Assembly (NCBI GenBank): GCA_002285055.1 | Contig: NQYJ01000005.1 | Span: 1 to 64,000, forward strand | Length of the DNA stretch: 64,000 nt | Direction: 5' to 3' | Source: Candidatus Izimoplasma sp. ZiA1 | GTDB lineage: Bacteria; Bacillota_I; Bacilli_A; Izemoplasmatales; Izemoplasmataceae | Shown here: piece by piece, positions 45,103 through 54,889 of the stretch | How the letters are laid out: each line of letters begins with the position of its first letter | Numbering within the stretch: position 1 is the stretch's first letter | Position numbers and translations under genes: made by a program | Notes under the pieces: model-generated | Told to the model about the DNA's origin: nothing | Databases searched by the model: none | Seen by the model: the letters and a program-made list of their open reading frames with translations, nothing else

Positions 45103-47667
45103 ATGGAAACAATCGACAAATCAATGTATACCCCAATGATGAGGCAATTTCTAACAATTAAAGAAGACTATAACGATGCTATAGTCTTTTTTAGACTTGG
45201 TGATTTTTATGAAATGTTTTTTACAGATGCCTATATTGCAAGTAGAGAACTAGAAATCCAGTTAACAGCTAGAGACGCTGGGGCCAAGGAAAGAGTTCCT
45301 ATGTGTGGTGTTCCTCATCATGCAAGTGAGGCATATATTGAAAGACTGATAAATAAAGGTTTTAAAGTTGCTGTTGTTGAACAAGTAGAAGACCCAAGTA
45401 CAGCAAAAGGTATTGTTAAAAGAGATGTCGTAAGACTAATAACTCCTGGTACTTATATGGATATCAAAAACGATGATATTAGTTATATCGCCTCAGTTGG
45501 TTTAAACATTAATAACTACACTGTTAGTTATCTTGATATTTCAACAGGAGAATCATTTTCAATCTTACTTCCAAAAGATCAAGATGTACTATTAAGTGAA
45601 CTTAACCAAATTGAACCAAAGGAGATAATTATCTCAAGTTATTTTGATCAATCATTTCTTGAAAATTACACAAAAAATAATGGAATTTTGGTATCTTTTA
45701 ATACAGATACTCAAACACCGTCATTTATGGACCATTTATATAATAATCTTCCCTCAAAAGAAGAAAAGAAAACCTATAAACGTCTACTTAACTACATAAT
45801 CAAAACTCAAAAACGTGAACTAATGCATTTAAAAGAAGTCAAAATATTAGAAGCTAGTTCATATTTAAGAATGGATTCTAGTGCTGTAAAAAATCTTGAA
45901 CTAACAGAAACAATGCGCTCTAGTAATCGTATTGGATCTTTATTTTGGTTAATCGATAAATGTGAAACAGCAATGGGTTCAAGATTCTTAAAAAAACAAA
46001 TCTTAAGACCTCTTGTTAATAAAGAAATAATAGTTAAAAGATATGACACAATTGATGTCTTAAACAAAGAGTTTATTATCAAAGAGGAAATAAACAATCT
46101 GTTAAAGAATGTTTATGACCTTGAGAGAATAGTAGGAAGAATAAGTTATGGTAATACTAATGCTAAAGATTTAGTTCAGTTAAGAAGAAGTTTAAAAGTT
46201 CTACCTGAACTTATTAAAAATCTTAAAGCATTAAAAAGTGATCATACAGATTTTTTAAGTGAAAATATCAATAGTTTAGATGAACTTGCAAGTTTACTAG
46301 AAAAAGCACTAGTAGAAGATCCACCTTTAACAATTAAAGAAGGAAACATGTTTAAAGAAAACTATGATACAAACTTAGATGAAATTAGAAACAGTTCATC
46401 AAACTTAAAAATATGGTTAAAAGAATTAGAGCAAAAAGAGCAAACAAGAACTGGTATAAAAAAACTAAAAATCGGATATAATCGTGTTTTTGGCTATTAT
46501 ATTGAAGTTCCTAAAGGTCAGATTGCAAATGTTAAAGATGAATTTGGTTATATTAGAAAACAAACACTATCAAACAGTGAAAGATATATCACTGATGAAC
46601 TTAAGAGTAAAGAAACAATTATCTTAAGTGGTGAAGAAAAAAGCGTAAAACTAGAATACGAGTTATTCTTAGAATTAAGAGAAATAACAAGTAAAAATAT
46701 TTCAATAATCCAAAAAAACGCATCATTAATCAGTGAAATTGATATGTTAATCGCGTTTAGTAAGATAAGTGAGGAACTTGATTTAATCAGACCTGCAATT
46801 ATTGATAATGATGAAATCAATATTATTGATTCAAGACATCCAATAGTAGAAAAAATTAATCCAAGTGAAGCCTTTATTCCTAATGATATAATCATGGATA
46901 AAGATGTTTCAATCAAATTAATAACTGGTCCCAATATGAGTGGTAAATCAACATATATGCGCCAACTAGCAATCACAGTAATATTAGCGCAAATGGGTTC
47001 ATTTGTACCTGCAAAATCAGCTTCTATTCCGATCTTTGATCAAATATTCACAAGAATAGGAGCAAGTGATGATTTAGTAAGTGGTAAATCAACATTTATG
47101 GTTGAAATGCTAGATGCTAATAACGCAATTAAAAACGCAACTAAAAACTCTTTAATTTTATTTGATGAAATTGGTAGAGGAACAGCTACTTATGATGGTA
47201 TGGCATTAGCACAAGCTATAATCGAATACATCCATGAAAAAATTGGCTGTAAGACATTATTCTCAACTCACTATCATGAACTTACTGATTTAGAGAATCA
47301 CTTAGACAAACTAAAAAATGTCCATGTAAGTGCTGAAGATGAAAATGGTAAAATTGTCTTTTTACATAAACTAAAAGAAGGTCCTACAGATAAGTCATAC
47401 GGAATTAATGTAGCTAGTTTGGCTAATCTTCCAAAAGCATTAATAGAAAGAAGTAAAATCATTTTAAATGATTTAGAAAAGAATCATCAAAAATTAAGTA
47501 ACGATTCATCAATAACTTTATTTAACTTTGATGAGTTTGAAGAAGAAAAAACAGAAATACCAAAAATAAACAATGAAATAACAGATATGTTGAACGATAT
47601 TTCAATAGATGAAATAACTCCAATTGAAGCGTTAAACATCTTGAATAAAATAATTAATAAAATATAG
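45103..47667 (+). CDS. mutS: DNA mismatch repair protein MutS
   Basis: An 854-residue MutS. The mismatch-reading Phe-x-Glu is in GDFYEMF near the N terminus, the connector and clamp domains follow, and the ATPase has GPNMSGKSTYMRQLA and FDEIGRGTATYDGMA. The full length and intact motifs indicate an active mismatch sensor. No mutL follows within the window, although the pair is often adjacent. It ends in a terminator. Confidence 0.97.
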   Translation: METIDKSMYTPMMRQFLTIKEDYNDAIVFFRLGDFYEMFFTDAYIASRELEIQLTARDAGAKERVPMCGVPHHASEAYIERLINKGFKVAVVEQVEDPSTAKGIVKRDVVRLITPGTYMDIKNDDISYIASVGLNINNYTVSYLDISTGESFSILLPKDQDVLLSELNQIEPKEIIISSYFDQSFLENYTKNNGILVSFNTDTQTPSFMDHLYNNLPSKEEKKTYKRLLNYIIKTQKRELMHLKEVKILEASSYLRMDSSAVKNLELTETMRSSNRIGSLFWLIDKCETAMGSRFLKKQILRPLVNKEIIVKRYDTIDVLNKEFIIKEEINNLLKNVYDLERIVGRISYGNTNAKDLVQLRRSLKVLPELIKNLKALKSDHTDFLSENINSLDELASLLEKALVEDPPLTIKEGNMFKENYDTNLDEIRNSSSNLKIWLKELEQKEQTRTGIKKLKIGYNRVFGYYIEVPKGQIANVKDEFGYIRKQTLSNSERYITDELKSKETIILSGEEKSVKLEYELFLELREITSKNISIIQKNASLISEIDMLIAFSKISEELDLIRPAIIDNDEINIIDSRHPIVEKINPSEAFIPNDIIMDKDVSIKLITGPNMSGKSTYMRQLAITVILAQMGSFVPAKSASIPIFDQIFTRIGASDDLVSGKSTFMVEMLDANNAIKNATKNSLILFDEIGRGTATYDGMALAQAIIEYIHEKIGCKTLFSTHYHELTDLENHLDKLKNVHVSAEDENGKIVFLHKLKEGPTDKSYGINVASLANLPKALIERSKIILNDLEKNHQKLSNDSSITLFNFDEFEEEKTEIPKINNEITDMLNDISIDEITPIEALNILNKIINKI

Positions 47668-47687
47668 GAGAAATCCTATATTTTTTT
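47663..47687 (+). terminator. Terminator of mutS
   Basis: TATAGGA-gaaa-TCCTATA followed by seven T's. Confidence 0.88.
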
Positions 47688-47729
47688 ATTTCTAGTAATT
47701 AAAGAAACAACTGGTTATATAAAATTTTG

Positions 47730-47741
47730 TTGTTATAACAA
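47730..47741. promoter_or_regulatory. Distal GntR operator candidate
   Basis: A perfect palindrome, TTGTTATAACAA, with the same GTTATAAC core as the site at 47885. CAACTGGTTATA at 47708-47719 repeats the left half of that site. Confidence 0.6.
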
Positions 47742-47849
47742 GATAAGAAAAAAATATAAATACTTAATTGTATTTTTTTTAAATGTCTATAAATAGACAT
47801 TTAATTATATATATATTTATCTAATAATGTATAAATACGCTATTTAGTA

Positions 47850-47879
47850 TTGACAATGTAAACGATTACCGAATATAAT
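47850..47879 (+). promoter_or_regulatory. Promoter of the nucleoside operon with cre in the spacer
   Basis: TTGACA (47850-47855) and TATAAT (47874-47879), 18-base spacer. TGTAAACGATTACC at 47857-47870 matches cre except at the last base, so CcpA binding would cover the promoter. Confidence 0.82.
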
Positions 47880-47884
47880 ATAGA

Positions 47885-47904
47885 CAACTGGTTATAACAA
47901 GTTG
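47885..47904. promoter_or_regulatory. Proximal GntR operator candidate
   Basis: CAACTGGTTATAACAAGTTG is a 20-base palindrome with one mismatched pair. It lies at the expected transcription start, five bases after the -10 box and just before the regulator's ribosome site, a position suited to autorepression. Confidence 0.7.
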
Positions 47905-47919
47905 AAAGAGGAGGGTACT

Positions 47920-48645
47920 ATGAAAGATCGATTACCTAAGTACTTAGTTTTAAAGAAAGAAATCATTAAATTAATTGAAGATGGTGTATATCTAGAAGAT
48001 ACACTAGTTCCAAGTGAGCGCGAACTAATGGAACAATATCAAGTTAGTAGAATTACTGTAAGAAGAGCTTTGGAAGAGTTAAGTAATGCAGGTTACTTAT
48101 ACCGTGTTCACGGTAAAGGTACATTTGTAAAAGGAGACAGACATACTCAAAACTTATTTTCAATTGTAAGTTGTACTGAAGATATAAAAAGTATGGGAAT
48201 GGTTCCTTCACGCCTAGTCGTAAAAAAAGTTACAGAAGATTCATCACCTAAGAAGAGAAAAAAACTTAGTTTGAACATGAATGATAAGGTTTTTAACCTA
48301 GCAAGAATTTATTATGCTGATGATACGCCAATAAACTATACTGATACAAACTTACCGGCAAAATATTTTAAAGGCATTGAAACATATGACTTCGAAGAAA
48401 ATTCGTTATATAAAGTATTAGAAGATGATTATAACGTTACAGTCACAAATGCCATCAGAAGTGTTGAGGCAGTTAGTTCGGATGAAGTAATTTCTTCTTA
48501 TTTGAAAATTAAAGAAGGTACTCCACTAATCTTATTTAGTACTGTTACTTATGGATTAGTAAATGGTCGAGAAGTACCGATTGAGTATTTTGATTGTTAT
48601 TATCATACAGATCAATTTAAGTTTTACATAAATCAAACAAAATAA
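47920..48645 (+). CDS. GntR-family regulator with UTRA domain
   Basis: A 241-residue HutC-type regulator. The winged helix (about 1-75) has PSERELMEQYQVSRITVRRA and LYRVHGKGTFV, and the rest is a UTRA ligand domain with sugar- or nucleoside-like effectors in relatives. ATG 47920 follows GAGGAGGG; an in-frame TTG at 47902 lies in the operator. As first gene of the nucleoside operon it probably senses an intermediate and represses its own promoter. Confidence 0.92.
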   Translation: MKDRLPKYLVLKKEIIKLIEDGVYLEDTLVPSERELMEQYQVSRITVRRALEELSNAGYLYRVHGKGTFVKGDRHTQNLFSIVSCTEDIKSMGMVPSRLVVKKVTEDSSPKKRKKLSLNMNDKVFNLARIYYADDTPINYTDTNLPAKYFKGIETYDFEENSLYKVLEDDYNVTVTNAIRSVEAVSSDEVISSYLKIKEGTPLILFSTVTYGLVNGREVPIEYFDCYYHTDQFKFYINQTK

Positions 48646-48668
48646 AAATTAGAAAAGAGGACTAGGAA

Positions 48669-49817
48669 ATGAAAAGATTTTTATTATTAACTGTATTAAG
48701 TGTTTTTGCAATTTCTTTAGCTGCATGTTCAAAAACTGATGATGCTAAATCAATTGCAATAGTAACAAGTGCTGCGGGACAAAATGACAATGGTTATAAT
48801 GAATCTGCAGTTGATGGAGCTAAAAAAATTAAAGATGAATTTGGTGTTGATTATCATGTAGTAGATACTACTGACGTACCAGGTGCTTTAGAACAATTAG
48901 CTGAAAGTGGATATGAATTAATCTTTAGTTTAGAGTATAACTTTGATGCTTTAGTTAATGGTGTTGGTGGAGCAAAATCTATCGCTGAAAAATATCCTGA
49001 TACTACATTTGTAGTTTTTAACGATAATCCGAATTTAAATGAAGATGGAACAGTAAAACATGAAAATGTTATAAGTGTTGTATTTGATGTACATGAATCT
49101 TCTTATCTAGCTGGAGCATTAAGCGTTTCAGTATTAGAAAATGCATCTACATTATTTGATGCAAGTACTTATAGCTTCGCTGACTTAGATGTTGATGGTA
49201 GAAGTATTGGATTTATTGGTGGAGTTCAATCAAACGGGATCACAGTATTTAGTTATGGTTTTGTTGAAGGTATCAACAGAGCTGCTGCTGATTTAAATGT
49301 TAATTATGATTATTATACAGATTACTCTGCAGGGTTTGGTGATCCAGTAAGTGGTTCAACAATTTCTAACACAATGTACCAAAACGGTGTAAACGTAGTT
49401 TATTCAGTTGCTGGTGTTGTTGGTGATGGTGTTGCTTCAAAAGCAAACGAGTTAGATCGTTTAGCTATTCAAGTTGATGCTAACAAAGATGCTGATCAAC
49501 CTGGTAGTATCTTAACAAGTGTATTAAAAAATACTGAAGTTCCAGTATACCAAATCACAAAAGCATTTATTGATGAAAAAATTGGTGATTTAGATAACGC
49601 TCTTAGTTATGATTTAGATTCAGGAGCTACAGGAATGACTGATTTAGCAGAAATAGAAAAAATGGTTACTGCATCAGGAATGACTAAATGGAATGAAATC
49701 AAAACTTATATTGAAACTTTAGCTACTGAGATTGCTGATGGAACTGTAACAGTTACAGATGCTCAAAGTGGTGAAACATTAGATACAACTACATTAACAA
49801 ACGTAACAGTAAAATAA
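48669..49817 (+). CDS. BMP-family nucleoside-binding lipoprotein
   Basis: A 382-residue receptor of the basic membrane protein (BMP/Med) family with signal peptide and lipobox LAACSK. Family elements are GQNDNGYNESAVDGAKK, FVVFNDNP and IGFIGGVQSNGITVFSYGFVE-like segments. Studied members (PnrA, NupN-like) bind purine or other nucleosides. The following three genes are its transporter, which makes nucleoside import the best reading. Confidence 0.92.
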   Translation: MKRFLLLTVLSVFAISLAACSKTDDAKSIAIVTSAAGQNDNGYNESAVDGAKKIKDEFGVDYHVVDTTDVPGALEQLAESGYELIFSLEYNFDALVNGVGGAKSIAEKYPDTTFVVFNDNPNLNEDGTVKHENVISVVFDVHESSYLAGALSVSVLENASTLFDASTYSFADLDVDGRSIGFIGGVQSNGITVFSYGFVEGINRAAADLNVNYDYYTDYSAGFGDPVSGSTISNTMYQNGVNVVYSVAGVVGDGVASKANELDRLAIQVDANKDADQPGSILTSVLKNTEVPVYQITKAFIDEKIGDLDNALSYDLDSGATGMTDLAEIEKMVTASGMTKWNEIKTYIETLATEIADGTVTVTDAQSGETLDTTTLTNVTVK

Positions 49818-49842
49818 CTATTTAATTTTTGGAGGTAATATC

Positions 49843-51387
49843 ATGAATATTATTGAAACTAAAAATATAACAAAAAAATTCGGTATTTTTACCGCTAATG
49901 ATTCAATCACTTTAAATGTTAAACAAGGTGATATTCTAGCAATAGCAGGTGAAAACGGAGCTGGTAAAACAACTTTAATGAATATGTTATATGGCCTTAG
50001 TAAGCCTACAAGCGGAACACTTCATGTTAAGGGTCAAGAAGTTAGTTTCAATTCTCCATTAGACGCAATAAATTTAGGTTTAGGTATGGTGCATCAGCAT
50101 TTTAAGCTGGTGCCCAGCCTTTCTATTTATGAAAATGTGTTACTTGGGATTGAAATAAAAAAAGAGTTTAAAATTAAAAATAAATCTTTTAGTCTACCTT
50201 TTATTGATAAGAAAAAAGAAATTAAAAAAGTTCAAGAAGTTGCTGATAAATACAAACTTGAACTAGATGTTACAGATCTAATAAAAGATATCTCAGTGGG
50301 ATCTCAACAACGTGTTGAGATTTTAAAAATGTTATATCGTAATGTTGATGTGTTAATTTTAGATGAACCTACAGCGGTTTTAACACCTCAAGAAGTTGAT
50401 GATTTTATCTTGAACTTAAAGGAATTAAAAGCTCAAGGTAAAACAATTATAATGATTACTCATAAATTAAGAGAAGTAATGGAACTTAGTGATTGTGTAG
50501 CTGTTTTAAAAAGAGGAGCTTTAGTTGCAACTTTAAAAACAAAAGAAACAAGTGAAAAAGAACTATCCAGATTAATGGTTGGTAGAGATGTTTTACTAAC
50601 TGTTTCTAAAAATCATAAAAAAGTTGATACTGAGGTAGTTTATAAAGTTACTAATCTGGAAACTAAAAATGAGCTAGGTAAAAAAGTATTATCTGATATT
50701 TCTTTTGAGATAAAAAAAGGAGAAATATTAGGGGTTGCTGGTGTTGAAGGCAATGGTCAAAGTGAACTCGCAAAAGTATTATGTGGTTTAATGACTACTT
50801 CAAATGGTAATGTTATCTATAAAGGTGAAAACATTACTAATATGTGGCCAATCAATTTAAGAAAAAAAGGAATAAGCTTTGTACCTGAGGATCGATATGT
50901 AGATGGACTTTGTCTTGATATGACAATTGCTGATAACATCATCGCAGGTAACCACTGGAACGAAACTTATTTTAAACATAAATTATATCAAAAAAAGATT
51001 ATAAATAAGGAACGCGATAATCTAAAAGAAAAATACGATATCAGAATATCTGATATTGATGGCAATGTGTCAAGCTTATCAGGTGGTAATGCTCAAAAAA
51101 TCATTATTGCTCGTGAATTCTCAAGAAATCCTGATGCCTTAATTATTTCTCAACCAACAAGAGGTGTAGATGTTGGTTCAATTGAATTTATTCATAGTGA
51201 AATTTTAAAGATGCAAGAGGAAAACAAAGCGATATTACTTATTTCAAGTGAGTTAAGTGAAGTAATGACTTTATCAGATCGTATTATTGTGATGTATAAA
51301 GGCGCTATTATTGGCGAAGTAGATGCAGCTAATTCAACTAAAGAAGAACTTGGGTTGTTAATGGCTGGTATAAAAGAGGAGGCATAA
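49843..51387 (+). CDS. Nucleoside ABC transporter ATPase (two nucleotide-binding domains)
   Basis: A 514-residue fused ATPase of the NupO/RbsA type. The first half has intact [22 protein letters not shown] and LILDEPTAVLTP. The second half has the degenerate Walker A GVEGNGQSEL, with LSGGNAQKIIIAREF and ISQPTRGVDVG, normal for this class. QHFKLVPSLSIYENV after the first Walker A is typical of nucleoside systems. It lies between the receptor and the two permeases. Confidence 0.94.
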   Translation: MNIIETKNITKKFGIFTANDSITLNVKQGDILAIAGENGAGKTTLMNMLYGLSKPTSGTLHVKGQEVSFNSPLDAINLGLGMVHQHFKLVPSLSIYENVLLGIEIKKEFKIKNKSFSLPFIDKKKEIKKVQEVADKYKLELDVTDLIKDISVGSQQRVEILKMLYRNVDVLILDEPTAVLTPQEVDDFILNLKELKAQGKTIIMITHKLREVMELSDCVAVLKRGALVATLKTKETSEKELSRLMVGRDVLLTVSKNHKKVDTEVVYKVTNLETKNELGKKVLSDISFEIKKGEILGVAGVEGNGQSELAKVLCGLMTTSNGNVIYKGENITNMWPINLRKKGISFVPEDRYVDGLCLDMTIADNIIAGNHWNETYFKHKLYQKKIINKERDNLKEKYDIRISDIDGNVSSLSGGNAQKIIIAREFSRNPDALIISQPTRGVDVGSIEFIHSEILKMQEENKAILLISSELSEVMTLSDRIIVMYKGAIIGEVDAANSTKEELGLLMAGIKEEA

Positions 51388-51388
51388 A

Positions 51389-52471
51389 ATGAAAAAAACA
51401 ATATCAAATATCCTTAATGTATTTATGCCAATTTTACTAGCATTCTTAATAGGAGCAATTATTATGATTGCGATTGGTGAAAATCCGATTGAAGTTTATG
51501 GAATATTGATTGAAAAATCACTGTTAGACCAAAAAGGGTTATTAAAAACAATCCATACTGCTTCACCACTAATATTAACAGCACTTGCGATTGCCATATC
51601 ATTTAAAGCCAATATCTTCAACATGGGTGTTGAAGGTCAAATGTTACTTGGTGGATTCTTTGCAGGAGTTATCGGTTTTACTTTTGAGGGATTAAACCCT
51701 GTAATTCATATTACATTATCAATTATAGTTGGGGTTACAGTTGGTATCTTGTTTGCCCTTATTCCAGCAATCTTAAAGGCAAAATTTAAAGTTAATGAAC
51801 TAGTTGTTACATTAATGTTAAATTATGCAGCTTTAGAGTTTGTTAGGTTTTTAGCAGAAGGGCCATTTAGAGATCATTCAAGTGGATATGTTTCAACACC
51901 GATGATTAGTGAATCATCAATGTTTAAAAGATTATTTGAGTCAGAAATAACACTGTTTACAATCATTGTTTTAATTGTCTTTGTTATCATGTATTTTGTT
52001 TTTAAGAAAACAAAACTTGGTTATGAAATTGAAGCAATTGGTAAAAATAGAGATTTTAGTGAAGCAACAGGTATGAATGTAGGTAAAAAGATTATTATTA
52101 TCTTTATTATCTCAGGAGCTCTTAGTGGATTAGCTGGTGCTGGTCATATGATGAGTGATCAAATGCGTTTTACAATGAGCTTTAGTGGAAATCCTGGACT
52201 TGGTTGGGACGGAATGTTAATTAGTTTATTAGGAATGCATAGTCCACTTGGAATAATTGTTGCCGCAGTATTTTATTCAGCATTAATAACAGGTAGTGAA
52301 TCAATAGCTGTATTTACATCAGTACCAAGAGAAATTATCTTAATTATTCAATCATTAATCATTCTTTTCTTATCAATAAAAATGATTTCAAAAAATGCAA
52401 AAGCAGTTGCAATTTTAGAAAAAATTACTAATAAGATTTTAAGAAAAGATAATAAAGGAGTGAAAAAATAA
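51389..52471 (+). CDS. Nucleoside ABC transporter permease (NupP type)
   Basis: A 360-residue permease with about nine to ten helices. Blocks FKANIFNMGVEGQMLLGGFF and KTKLGYEIEAIGKNRDFSEATG are characteristic of BMP-type nucleoside permeases. It starts one base after the ATPase gene and overlaps the next permease by one base. Confidence 0.93.
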   Translation: MKKTISNILNVFMPILLAFLIGAIIMIAIGENPIEVYGILIEKSLLDQKGLLKTIHTASPLILTALAIAISFKANIFNMGVEGQMLLGGFFAGVIGFTFEGLNPVIHITLSIIVGVTVGILFALIPAILKAKFKVNELVVTLMLNYAALEFVRFLAEGPFRDHSSGYVSTPMISESSMFKRLFESEITLFTIIVLIVFVIMYFVFKKTKLGYEIEAIGKNRDFSEATGMNVGKKIIIIFIISGALSGLAGAGHMMSDQMRFTMSFSGNPGLGWDGMLISLLGMHSPLGIIVAAVFYSALITGSESIAVFTSVPREIILIIQSLIILFLSIKMISKNAKAVAILEKITNKILRKDNKGVKK

Positions 52472-53388
52472 TGGATTTAATTGCTAATATTTTATATGAC
52501 ACAATTTACCATAGCACTCCAGTAATATTACTTGTAATTGGTGGAGTATATGCTTATAAGGCAAATGTTCTAAACATTGCAATGGAAGGTATGTTATTAT
52601 TTGGAGCATTTAGTAGCGCTTTAATGATCCTTTCAACTGGCTCGTTGTTTTATGGATTACTATTTGCACTAATAGTTAATATATTTATTGGACTTATCTT
52701 TTCATACTTTGGAATTACAAGAAAAGGTAATGTTATTATCGTCGGTATTGCTATTAACTTATTAACATCAGCCTTAGCTGCATTTATCTTAAAAGTTAAA
52801 GGAATGGCGATTATAAATTTATCTGAACAAGTAGATATAGCTAGTTTAAAAGTTAATATACCTTTAATTAAAGATATCCCATTTTTTGGTGATGTGTTAA
52901 GTGGACACCCAATAACAACATACCTTACATTTGTTCTTATATTTGTACTAAGTGTTGTTATGTTTAGAACAAAATTTGGAACATACGTTCGTGTTGTAGG
53001 TGAAAATGAAGAAGCTGCAAAATCAATTGGGATTAAAGTAAATCTAATTAAATATTCAGCAGTTATTGTTGGTTCATTAACAGCAGCACTAGCTGGATAT
53101 AATTTAGCAATAGAACGTTTAGCTTTATATACAAACACAATGAGTGCTGGACGTGGGTTTATAGCTATCGCCGCAATTTATTGTGGTCGTGGGAAACCAA
53201 AACTTTCAAGTATTTATGCTATCATCTTTGGGCTTGCTAAAGCTCTAGCTATTAACTTTAAGTTATTTGCAGGACCAATTAGCGGACTATTTGAAGCAAT
53301 TCCTTACTTAGTAATGGTAATTGTGTTGTTAATGGCTTCATATTTAGATAATAAGAATTCATGGAAAAGAGGTTATCCAAATGAATAA
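52471..53388 (+). CDS. Nucleoside ABC transporter permease (NupQ type)
   Basis: A 305-residue second permease with YKANVLNIAMEGMLLFGAF, FGTYVRVVGENEEAAKSIG and GRGFIAIAAIYCGRGKP, all typical of the smaller partner. It overlaps the cysteine-hydrolase gene by eight bases, tying transport to metabolism in one message. Confidence 0.93.
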   Translation: MDLIANILYDTIYHSTPVILLVIGGVYAYKANVLNIAMEGMLLFGAFSSALMILSTGSLFYGLLFALIVNIFIGLIFSYFGITRKGNVIIVGIAINLLTSALAAFILKVKGMAIINLSEQVDIASLKVNIPLIKDIPFFGDVLSGHPITTYLTFVLIFVLSVVMFRTKFGTYVRVVGENEEAAKSIGIKVNLIKYSAVIVGSLTAALAGYNLAIERLALYTNTMSAGRGFIAIAAIYCGRGKPKLSSIYAIIFGLAKALAINFKLFAGPISGLFEAIPYLVMVIVLLMASYLDNKNSWKRGYPNE

Positions 53389-53944
53389 AACAGCATTATT
53401 AGTTATTGATTTAGTATATGATTTTACAAATGAAAATGGGTTAGTTTTTTATAAAGAAAACAAAGCGATTATTCCAAAAGTAAATCAAGTAATCAAAACA
53501 GTAAGAGATAATAATGGTTTAGTAATATTTATGCAACATACATATCGCAAAAACAAGTTTGATAAAAACCTCGAGAATATGCGACCAAACTGTATTGAAG
53601 GTACTGGAGGAAATGCAATTGATCCATTACTTGATCTTAATGAAGATACAGATTACGTTATAAAAAAACGAAGATATAGTGCGTTTTATGGAACTGACCT
53701 TGATTTAGTGCTAAGAGAAAATAACATTGAAAATGTTATTATCACAGGAACTAAAACTAATTGTTGTATTCGTTCTACAGTGCATGATGCATATTATAAT
53801 AATTACTCTGTATTTGTGGTTAAAGAGTGTGTAGCAACAAATGATGAAGTTGTTAATCAAGTTCATTTAAATGATATAGATAAGTATTACGGAAAAGTTA
53901 TTAGCATGAGTGATGTTGAAAATGTTTTTAAGGAGAACTTATAA
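53381..53944 (+). CDS. Isochorismatase-family cysteine hydrolase (RutB-like)
   Basis: A 187-residue cysteine amidohydrolase. The triad is Asp10 (LLVIDLVYDF), Lys96 (IKKRRYSAFYGTDLD) and Cys129 (GTKTNCCIRST). The RYSAFYGTDLD and TN-C-x4-T-x-DA pattern is closest to RutB-like ureidoacrylate hydrolases, though nicotinamidases and other amidases share the fold. It could cut an amide in the released base or its breakdown product. The substrate is not determinable from sequence. Confidence 0.85.
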   Translation: MNKTALLVIDLVYDFTNENGLVFYKENKAIIPKVNQVIKTVRDNNGLVIFMQHTYRKNKFDKNLENMRPNCIEGTGGNAIDPLLDLNEDTDYVIKKRRYSAFYGTDLDLVLRENNIENVIITGTKTNCCIRSTVHDAYYNNYSVFVVKECVATNDEVVNQVHLNDIDKYYGKVISMSDVENVFKENL

Positions 53945-54889
53945 ATGTTTGATGTATTAGTTAGTGGTTATGTAAGTTTAGATCGAATAGTATTAGTAGA
54001 TAAACAACTAAAAATCGGACATTCCTCAATTATAAAAAACCACGATAACGCAAAAATATATTATGGTGGATGTCCAGTAAATATTGCATATGCATTAAAT
54101 AAATATAATATTAGTACTTTACCTTTAATGAGAGTAGGTAGTGATTATGAATCTACTGGATTTAAAGATTTCTTAGATTCAAATCTAATCCCAACAGATG
54201 GGATTAATAAAATAGAAGGTGTAAATACTTCTAATTGTTATTTAGTTGAGGATCAAGAAGGAAATCATTATACAATATTCTATCCTGGAGCTATGGATAA
54301 CGAGTTCTTTATTCCGTTTGAAAATAGATTTTTTAAACATGCAAAACTAGGAGTTATTACGGTAGGTCCACTTAAAGATAATATTGATTTTGTTGAAAAA
54401 TGTGACAAATATAATTTGCCAATTGTATTTGGCGCAAAATTAGATAAAACTGCATTCCCAGATGAGTTCTTAAAAACTGTTTTATTAAAATCAAGAATTA
54501 TTTTTGTTAATGAATTTGAGGAAGTAGAAATTAATAAATTATTTGGTTGTAGTCATATAAAAGAATTGTTTGAAAGCGGTAAAGCAGAAGTAATTGTTGT
54601 AACCAAAGGAACTAAGGGGTCAACAGTATATTATAAAGAAGAAGATCAAATAAAAGCAGAACAAGTACCAATTGTTAAGGCTGATGTATGTGCTGATACT
54701 ACTGGTTCAGGTGATGCATATATGGCAGGGTTTATGTATGGTTATTTAAATGGCTTTACTAATAAAAACTCAGCTTTACTTGGAAGTACACTATCACATT
54801 TTATCGTTCAAGAAATGGGATGTAATGAAAACACTCCATCTTTAGAAACGCTAATTAATAAATTTAAAGAAGCTGGAGGAAAAATATGA
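53945..54889 (+). CDS. PfkB-family carbohydrate kinase
   Basis: A 314-residue ribokinase-fold kinase. The N-terminal motif YYGGCPVNIAYAL and the C-terminal ATP/anion-hole motif DTTGSGDAYMAGF (catalytic Asp257) are intact. PfkB members phosphorylate sugars, nucleosides or sugar phosphates such as ribose 1-phosphate. Being next to a nucleoside phosphorylase, it may act on the nucleoside itself or on the phosphorylase product. It follows the hydrolase without a gap and overlaps the next gene by four bases. Confidence 0.9.
   Translation: MFDVLVSGYVSLDRIVLVDKQLKIGHSSIIKNHDNAKIYYGGCPVNIAYALNKYNISTLPLMRVGSDYESTGFKDFLDSNLIPTDGINKIEGVNTSNCYLVEDQEGNHYTIFYPGAMDNEFFIPFENRFFKHAKLGVITVGPLKDNIDFVEKCDKYNLPIVFGAKLDKTAFPDEFLKTVLLKSRIIFVNEFEEVEINKLFGCSHIKELFESGKAEVIVVTKGTKGSTVYYKEEDQIKAEQVPIVKADVCADTTGSGDAYMAGFMYGYLNGFTNKNSALLGSTLSHFIVQEMGCNENTPSLETLINKFKEAGGKI

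Noticed and set aside
46548-46976. A 142-residue minus-strand open frame inside mutS
   Set aside because: It runs opposite an intact, strongly conserved mutS region and has no ribosome site.
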